DNA from: a bacterium
GTDB taxonomy: Bacteria > Hydrothermota > Tepidihabitantia > Tepidihabitantales > Tepidihabitantaceae
Assembly (NCBI GenBank): GCA_035505375.1
Contig: DATJQV010000081.1
Location: 255,736 to 319,735, forward strand
Direction of reading: 5' to 3'
Length of the DNA stretch: 64,000 bases
In this document: piece after piece, positions 25,109-34,200 of the stretch
How positions within the stretch are numbered: position 1 is the first letter of the stretch
Layout of the letters: every line of letters begins with the position of its first letter
The notes under the pieces: model-generated
The model's input: only the letters and a program-made list of their open reading frames with translations
What the model was told of the DNA's origin: nothing
Database searches by the model: none
Translations under genes and position numbers: made by a program

Positions 25109-25220
25109 TGTCCGTGGGTACGGACTGCTATCGGCCAGTCGGCATTACCGCCACACTGGGAGGTTAAACTTTCCGTTTGGGTCGCAACTGCCGAACCTTC
25201 TCAGGTCGGGAGGTAATTGC
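25109..25220 (+). promoter_or_regulatory. Conserved 112-nt leader of protease gene 2
   Basis: Ungapped counterpart of 20081-20192. The first hairpin is GTCCGT/ACGGAC and the second CCAGT/ACTGG; both GGGAGGT boxes are kept. Confidence 0.5.
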
Positions 25221-28200
25221 ATGAAGGTGAACGTCCGTCCTTACTGGCTCGTTTTGCTCGCCGCCGTGCTGATTGGCCGGGCCGTGGCGCAGCCCCAATT
25301 GCCCGCGAATCTGTCGCCCGGCAATGGCTCGGCCGGCTCGTCCGTCGCCACTCGCCAATCACCGATCACCAATTACCAACTGCACCCCTGCGGCCTGATT
25401 GTACAGGACCCGCGCAAGATTCCCGGGATGATTCTGGACAAGCCGCATCCGGGCGGCCCGCGCACCTTCTCGGTTTCGGGCGACCTCTCGAGCCAGATGC
25501 CACCGGTCGGCGACCAGGGCCAGCAGGGCTCGTGTACCGCGTGGGCCACCGGCTACTACCAGAAGACCCACTACGAGTGGCGCGAGTATCACTGGAACGA
25601 CTCCACCACCAGCCACGAGTTCAGCCCGGCCTTCATCTACAACCAGATCAACGGCGGCGCCGACTACGGGTCGAGTATCTGGGACGCTTTCACGCTGATG
25701 ATAGACCAGGGCTGCGCCTCGATGGCCGACTGTCCCTACAACCAGAACGACTGCACGTCGTGGCCGTCCGAATCGTCCTATGCCCATGCTATCCCGAACC
25801 GGGGCAGCACCGCCCACTGGTTCTACATGACGGACACGAGCGGCATCAGAATGGTCAAGCAGCGTATCGACTCCGGCGTCACGACGGTCATCGGCATCGA
25901 GGTCTACCACAACTGGGACAGGATCGACAGCTTCGGCTACAAGTACTGCGTGGCCGACACTCCCGCAGGCAGCTACCGCGGTAATCACGCCATCACCATC
26001 GTCGGCTACAACGACACCCTGACCACACACGACGGCACCGGCGCCTTCAGGATAGTCAACTCCTGGGGCACGTATTGGGGCCAGTCCGGGTACGCCTGGA
26101 TGTCTTACAAGGCGGCCACCGACTCGGTGCTCTCCCAGCAGGCCGGCTTCTACCTCGACGACCTCATCGGCTACACCCCGACCATGATCGGCCGTGTGAA
26201 AATCACCCACCCGGCCCGCGACAAGGTCGGCATCCGCATGGGTGTAGGTCGCCCCTCAGGTCCGAAGTGGACGAAGGACTTCCGCACCTGGCGGTACCCA
26301 TGGGTCGACCAGTCCTTCCCTAACCACAACATCGTCTTCGACATGACCGAAGGCGAGCCGTACATCACCAACGGCCAGACCGACACGGTCTTCGTGCGGT
26401 GCATCGACGACGTTCACGACGGCAAGACCGGCACGATCAACTACTTCGCGGCCAAACACCTGGTCTGGAACGCGACCGCCGTATCGCCCGACACGCCGGT
26501 GAGCATTCCTGACTCCGGCGTCGGGGTCTATGCTCGGGCCAAGATGGTCCGACCGCATGACGTGGGTGTGACCGTGATTCTCGCCCCGACCGGCACTGTC
26601 GACTCCGGCTCGACCATAACCCCGCAGGCAAGGGTAAAGAACTTCGGCATCGACACCACGACGTTCCCGGTTACCTTCCACATCGGCTCGGGCTACACTA
26701 ACACCCAGACCGTCTCGAACCTCAAGAACGGCGACTCGGTGGTGGTGTCATTCAGCAATTGGACTGCGGGTCAACGCGGCACCTACGCCACCCGCTGCTC
26801 GACCGGCCTCACTGGCGACCTGAATCACGCCAACGATACACTGGGCGGCTCGGTGACGGTGCGGGTAACTGATGTCGGCGTCAGGACGATCATTGCCCCG
26901 ACCGGCACGGTCGATTCCGGGTCGACCATCACACCGCAGGCACGGGTAAAGAACCTCGGGACCCAGGCCGCGACTTTCCCGGTAATCTTCCGAATCGGCT
27001 CATCCTACAACAACACACAAACGGTCACGGGCCTTGCCGCCGGCGACTCCGTGGTGGTGTCGTTCAGTTCCTGGACCGCAGGGCAACGCGGCACCTACGC
27101 TACGCGTTGCTCTACGAACCTGACCGGCGACCAGGTTCACTCGGACGACACGCTGGGCGGCACGGTCACGGTGCGAGTCACCGATGTCGGGGTCAAGACG
27201 ATAATCGCTCCGACCGGTACGGTGGATTCCGGCGCAAGCATCACGCCGCAGGCCCGGGTGAAGAACTATGGTACGGTTGCAGTTACATTCCCGGTGACCT
27301 TCCGGATCGGCTCCTCTTACAACAACACCCAGACCGTCACGAGTCTTGCTGCCGGCGACTCCATTGTTGTATCGTTCAGTTCCTGGACGGCGGGTCAGCG
27401 CGGCACCTACGCCACCCGCTGCTCGACCGGGCTCACCGGCGACCAGGTACGCTCCAACGACACGCTGTCCGGTTCGGTGACGGTGCGTGTGACTGATGTC
27501 GGCGTGACCGCGATTGTCGCGCCAACCGGCACGGTCGACTCGGGCTCGACCATCACGCCACAGGCAAAGGTCAAGAACCTGGGCACGGTTACAGCGACAT
27601 TCCCGGCAACCTTCAGCATAGGTACCGGCTATACCAATACCCAGACCGTCTCGAACCTTGCGGCCGGCGATTCCGCGGTGGTATCATTCAGTTCGTGGAC
27701 TGCGGGGCAGCGCGGCACGTACGCTACACGGTGTTCTACCAACCTGACCGGGGACCAGGTCCACACGAACGATACGCTGGGCGGCACGGTCACGGTGCGG
27801 GTCACAGACGTCGGGGTCAAGACGATAATCGCTCCGACCGGCACCGTTGACTCCGGCACGGTCATCACCCCGCAAGCGCGAGTGAAGAACTATGGTACCG
27901 GCGCGGCCACATTCCCGGTGACGTTCCGTATTGGTTCCTCGTACAACAACACCCAGACGGTAACGAACCTGGCGGCCGGCGACTCGGCCCTGGTCAGCTT
28001 CACGAACTGGACTGCGAGCCCGCGTGGCGTGCTGGCCACGCGTTGTTCCACCGCACTTTCGGGTGACCAAGTACACGGCAACGATACACTTTCCGGCACG
28101 GTAACGGTACGCGTTACCGACGTCGGGGTGACCGCGATTGTCGCACCCACGGGAACAGTAGATTCCGGCACCACGGTTACGCCGCAGGCCCGGGTGAAGA

Positions 28201-31200
28201 ACTTTGGGACGGTCTCCGCCACATTCCCTGCCACCTTCCGCATCGGAACGGGCTACACCAACACGCAGACGGTGAGTAACCTTGCGGCCGGTGATTCAGC
28301 GCTCGTCTCCTTCGCGAACTGGACCGCGGGCCAGCGCGGCACCTATGCCACGCGTTGCTCTACTAATCTCACCGGCGACCAGGTCCACTCGAACGACACG
28401 CTGGGCGGCACGGTCACGGTACGCGTGACCGACGTCGGCGTGACCGCTCTTGTCGCCCCTACCGGGACGGTTGACTCCGGCACGACCATCACGCCTCAGG
28501 CGAGGGTGAGGAACTTCGGCACGGTGAGCACTACATTCCCTGCCACCTTCAGAATCGGAACGGGCTATACCAACACGCAGACGGTGAGCAACCTCGCGGC
28601 CGGTGATTCGGTGGTTGTATCTTTCAGCAACTGGACGGCAGGTCAGCGCGGCACCTATGCCACGCGTTGCTCTACTAATCTTACTGGCGACCAGGTCCAC
28701 ACTAATGACACGCTCTCGGGTACGGTCACGGTGCGGGTCACGGACGTAGGCGTGTCCACGATTGTCGCGCCCACCGGCACCGTTGACTCCGGTACGGTCA
28801 TTACGCCACAAGCCCGCGTAAAGAACTATGGCACAGCAGCAGCTACATTCCCAGTGACCTTCCGCATTGGCTCTTCGTACAACAACACTCAGACGATCAC
28901 CAACCTCGCTTCAGGCGATTCAATCCTGGTCAGCTTCACCAACTGGACTGCAGGTCCGCGCGGCACACTCGCCACGCGTTGCTCCACCGCGCTCTCGGGC
29001 GACCAGGTTCACGGCAACGACACGATGTCCGGCACCGTGACGGTACGCGTTACCGACGTCGGCGTGACCGCGATTGTCGCACCCACGGGAACAGTAGATT
29101 CCGGCACCACGGTTACGCCGCAGGCCCGGGTCAGGAACTTCGGGACGGTCTCCGCCACATTCCCTGCCACCTTCCGAATCGGAACGGGCTATACCAACAC
29201 GCAGACGGTGAGCAACCTCGCGGCCGGTGATTCGGTGCTGGTCTCCTTCGCCAACTGGACCGCGGGCCAGCGCGGCACCTATGCCACGCGTTGCTCTACC
29301 AACCTGACCGGCGACCAAGTCCATGTCAATGACACGCTGTCAGGCTCAGTCACGGTGCGGGTCACCGACGTCGGGGTTGCTGCGATTATCGCGCCCACCG
29401 GCACGGTGGATTCAGGCGCGACCATTACGCCTCAGGCGCGGGTGAAGAACTACGGAACATCCGCCGCCACGTTCCCATCCACCTTCCGCATCGGGACCGG
29501 CTACACCAATACCCAGACTGTCACCAGCCTCGCCGCAGGGGACTCCGTGGTTGTGTCTTTCAGTTCATGGACTGCGGGGCAGCGCGGCACATACGCCACC
29601 CGCTGCTCGACCAGCCTCTCGGGCGACCAGGTACACAGCAATGACACGCTGTCGGGCTCGGTCACGGTGCGAGTAACTGACGTCGGTGTGGCCGCGATAG
29701 TCGCTCCGACCGGCACCGTCGATTCCGGGTCGACCATTACACCGCAGGCCCGGGTCAAGAACCTCGGGACTCAGGCTGCAACCTTCCCGGTGACCTTCCG
29801 CATCGGCTCATCCTACAACAACACCCAGACGGTTACGAGCCTCGCCGCCGGCGACTCCGTGTTGGTGTCCTTCGCCAATTGGACCGCGGCTCCGCGTGGC
29901 ACACTCGCTACGCGTTGCTCGACCGCACTCTCGGGCGACCAGGTGCACGGCAACGACACTCTCTCCGGCACCGTAACGGTACGCGTTACCGATGTCGGTG
30001 TGACCGCTCTTGTCGCCCCTACCGGGACAGTTGACTCCGGCACGACTGTGACGCCCCAGGCCCGGGTGAAGAACTTCGGCACGGCGTCGGCGACATTCCC
30101 GGCCACCTTCCGTATCGGGACGGGCTATACGAATACCCAGACGGTCAGTAACCTGGCGGCAGGCGACTCGGTGCTGGTGTCTTTCGCGAACTGGACCGCA
30201 GGCCAGCGAGGAACGTACGCCACGCGCTGCTCTACGAGCCTGACCGGCGACCAGGTCCACGTGAACGACACCCTCTCCGGTTCCGTGATCGTCCGTGTCT
30301 CCGATGTCGGTGTTACTCAGATCCTCGCCCCGACCGGCACGGTCGACTCCGGGTCGACCATTACACCGCAGGCCCGAGTGAAAAACTACGGCACGGGCGC
30401 GGCCACATTCCCAGTGACGTTCCGTATCGGCTCCTCGTACAACAACACACAGACGGTCACCAACCTCGCATCCGGAGACTCTTTGTTGGTGTCCTTCGCC
30501 AACTGGACCGCGGCTCCACGCGGTGTGCTGGCTACACGTTGCTCCACCGCGCTTTCGAGCGACCAGGTCCACACTAATGACACGCTCTCGGGTACCGTGA
30601 CGGTGCGAGTCACCGACGTCGGAGTTGCTGCGCTTGTCGCGCCTGCGGGAACAGTGGACTCCGGCACGACATTGACCCCGCAAGCCCGTGTCAGGAACTT
30701 CGGCACGTCCTCCGCGACATTCCCGGCCACGTTCCGCATCGGCAGCAGCTATACCAACACCCAGACCGTCTCCAACCTCGCTGCGGGCGACTCGGTGCTG
30801 GTATCGTTCAGCAACTGGACTGCAGGACAGCGAGGGACCTACGCCACGCGCTGCTCTACGAACCTGACCGGCGACCAGGTCCACGTGAACGACACCCTCT
30901 CCGGTTCCGTGATAGTCCGTGTGTCCGATGTCGGTGTTACTCAGATCCTCGCCCCGACCGGCACGGTCGACTCCGGGACGACCATCACACCTCAGGCGCG
31001 AGTGAAGAACTACGGCTCTGCCGCTTCCACCTTCCCTGTCACATTCCGTATCGGCACGGGCTACAACAACACCCAGACCGTAACGAATCTTGCAGCCGGC
31101 GATTCAGTCCTGGTCAGCTTTGCCAACTGGACTGCGGCTCCGCGTGGTACTTTGGCTACGCGTTGCTCAACTGCCCTCGCGAACGACCAGGTGCATAGCA

Positions 31201-34200
31201 ACGATACGATGTCGGGCACAGTGACTGTGCGGGTCACCGACGTCGGAGTTACCGCTCTCCTCGCGCCTACCGGGACGGTTGACTCGGGCACGACTATCAC
31301 ACCCCAGGCAAGGGTGAAGAACTTCGGCACGGTTGCCGCGACGTTCCCGGCCACCTTCCGTATCGGGACAGGCTACACCAACACCCAGACGGTGAGTAAC
31401 CTCGCGGGCGGCGACTCGGTGGTGGTATCATTCAGTAACTGGACTGCGGGGCAGCGAGGCACCTACGCTACGCGGTGCTCTACCAACCTGACCGGAGACC
31501 AGGTCCACAGCAATGACACACTGTCCGGATCGGTCACGGTAAGGGCAAGCGACGTCGGCGTGACCGCGATTGTGGCACCAACTGGTACGGTCGACTCCGG
31601 CTCTACTATCACCCCGCAGGCGCGAGTGAAGAACTACGGTTCTACGGCCGTGACGTTCCCAACCACCTTCCGCATCGGTTCCAGCTACAACAACACCCAA
31701 ACTGTAAGCAACCTCGCCTCCGGCGATTCCGTGCTGGTCTCCTTTGCCAACTGGACCGCCGGACAGCGCGGCACGTATGCCACACGTTGCTCTACGGCAC
31801 TGTCGGGCGACCAAATCCACACCAACGACACTCTGTCGGGTTCGGTTACGGTGAGGGTCACCAACGTCGGGGTGACGGCTATCATCGCGCCGCCCGACAC
31901 GGTCGATTCCGGCACGGTCGTAACCCCGAAGGCACGAGTGAAGAACTTCGGCACCGGCGCTGCAACCTTCCCCGTCTTCTTCCGAATCGGGTCCGTCTAC
32001 TCCGACTCACAGAGCGTCTCCAATCTCGCGGCCGGCGACTCAATCCAGGTGTCGTTCGCTAACTGGACCGCTGGACCGCTCGGCACCTACGTCAAGCGTT
32101 GCTCGACTGCCCTGGCCGGTGACCAGGTACACACTAACGACACCCTGTCGGGTTCGGTCACGGTGAAACCCGCACCGTTCCTGGACGTCGGCGTGACCCA
32201 GATCATCTCGCCGACCGGCACGATCGACTCGGGCACGGTGGTGACACCGAAAGCTCGCGTCAGGAACTTCGGCAATACTACCGTCTCATTCCCGGTCGCC
32301 TTCCGTATCGGCTCCTTCTACTCCAATTCTCAGACGGTCACCAACCTGGCCGCGGGTGACTCGGTGCAGGTTAGCTTCACCGACTGGACTGCGGTGCAGC
32401 GTGGCACCTCGGTCACGCGCTGCACAACATCGCTCAGCGGTGACCAGAACCACTCCAATGATGCCCTGTCCGGTTCCGTGACGGTACGGGTCACCGATGT
32501 CGGTGTGACCGCTCTTGTCGCCCCTACCGGGACAGTTGACTCCGGCACGACTATGACGCCACAGGCCCGGGTGAAGAACTTCGGCACGGCGTCGGCGACA
32601 TTCCCGGCCACCTTCCGTATCGGCAGTGGCTATTCCAACACCCAGACAGTCACGAACCTCGCTGCGGGCGACTCGGTGCTGGTATCGTTCAGCAACTGGA
32701 CCGCAGGGCAACGGGGCACCTATGCCACGCGCTGCTCGACCAACCTGACCGGAGACCAGGTGCACAACAACGACACCCTCTCCGGTTCCGTGATCGTCCG
32801 CGTCTTAGACGTCGGTGTCAGTCAAATCCTGACCCCAACGGGTACGGTCGATTCCGGCACTACCATCACGCCGCAGGCCAGAGTGAAGAACTTCGGCTCT
32901 GCTGCCGCGACGTTCCCGACTACCTTCCGTATCGGTACGGGCTACAACAACACCCAAACTGTCAGCAATCTTGCGGCCGGCGACTCCGTGCTCGTGTCCT
33001 TTGCGAACTGGACCGCCGGGCAGCGCGGCACATATGCCACACGTTGCTCTACGGCGCTGTCGGGCGACCTGGTCCATGCAAACGACACCCTGTCGGGTTC
33101 CGTAACCGTGAGAGTAACGAATGTTGGCGTGACCGCCATCGTCGCGCCGCCTGATACAGTAGACTCGGGTAGCGTCGTTACTCCGCAGGCCCGCGTGAAG
33201 AACTTTGGGACCAACTCCGCGACGTTCCCCGTCTTCTTCCGTATCGGGTCTGTCTACTCCGATTCCCAGAACGTCACCGGCCTCGCGGCCGGCGACTCGA
33301 TTCAAGTGTCGTTCACTAACTGGACGGCCGGGCCGCCCGGGACCTACGCGAAGCGTTGCTCAACCGCTCTGGCCGGCGACCAGGTCCACAGCAATGACAC
33401 GCTGTCCGGATTAGTCACCGTCAAGCATGCACCCTTCGTGGACGTCGGAGTCATCGCGATTGTCGCGCCCGCGGGAACGGTCGACTCAGGCACGACCGTC
33501 ACGCCCCAGGCAAGGGTGAAGAACCATGGCACGTCCGCCGCGACGTTCCCCGTTACGTTCCGCATCGGTTCCTTCTACTCCAACTCTCAGACCGTCACCA
33601 ATCTCGCGTCGGGCGATTCGACTCTGGTCAGCTTCACCAACTGGACCGCGGTGCAGCGCGGCACTTCGGCCACGCGCTGCACGACAGCGCTGTCCGGTGA
33701 CCAGAACCACTCCAATGACGCGATGTCCGGTTCCGTAACGGTGCGCGTCACCGACGTCGGAGTCTTCACGATTGTCACACCGACCGATACCGTCGATTCG
33801 GGCGCCGTCGTCACGCCGAAGGCCCGTGTCAGGAACTACGGCACCGACGCCGTAACGTTCCCCGTGACGTTCCGCATCGGCTCGAGCTACACCAACACGC
33901 AGACCGTCAGCAACCTCGCTTCGGGCGACTCGGTTCAGGTGAGCTTCGCCAACTGGTCCGCGGCCCCGCGCGGTCCGCTGGCTACGCGCTGCTCAACAGC
34001 ACTGTCTAACGACCAGATCCACGCCAATGATACGCTGTCCGGTGCAGTCGTTGTGCGCGTCACCAATGTCGGCGTGACCGCGATAGCGGCGCCAACCGGC
34101 ACCATCGACTCCGGCACGACCGTAACTCCGCAGGCCCGGGTGAAGAACTATGGCACCGGTTCTGCGACGTTCCCGGTGACATTCCGCATCGGCTCCTTCT

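Noticed and set aside
29808..30884. Minus-strand frames across the CARDB array
   Set aside because: They repeat with the array and mirror its codons; no domain signature.
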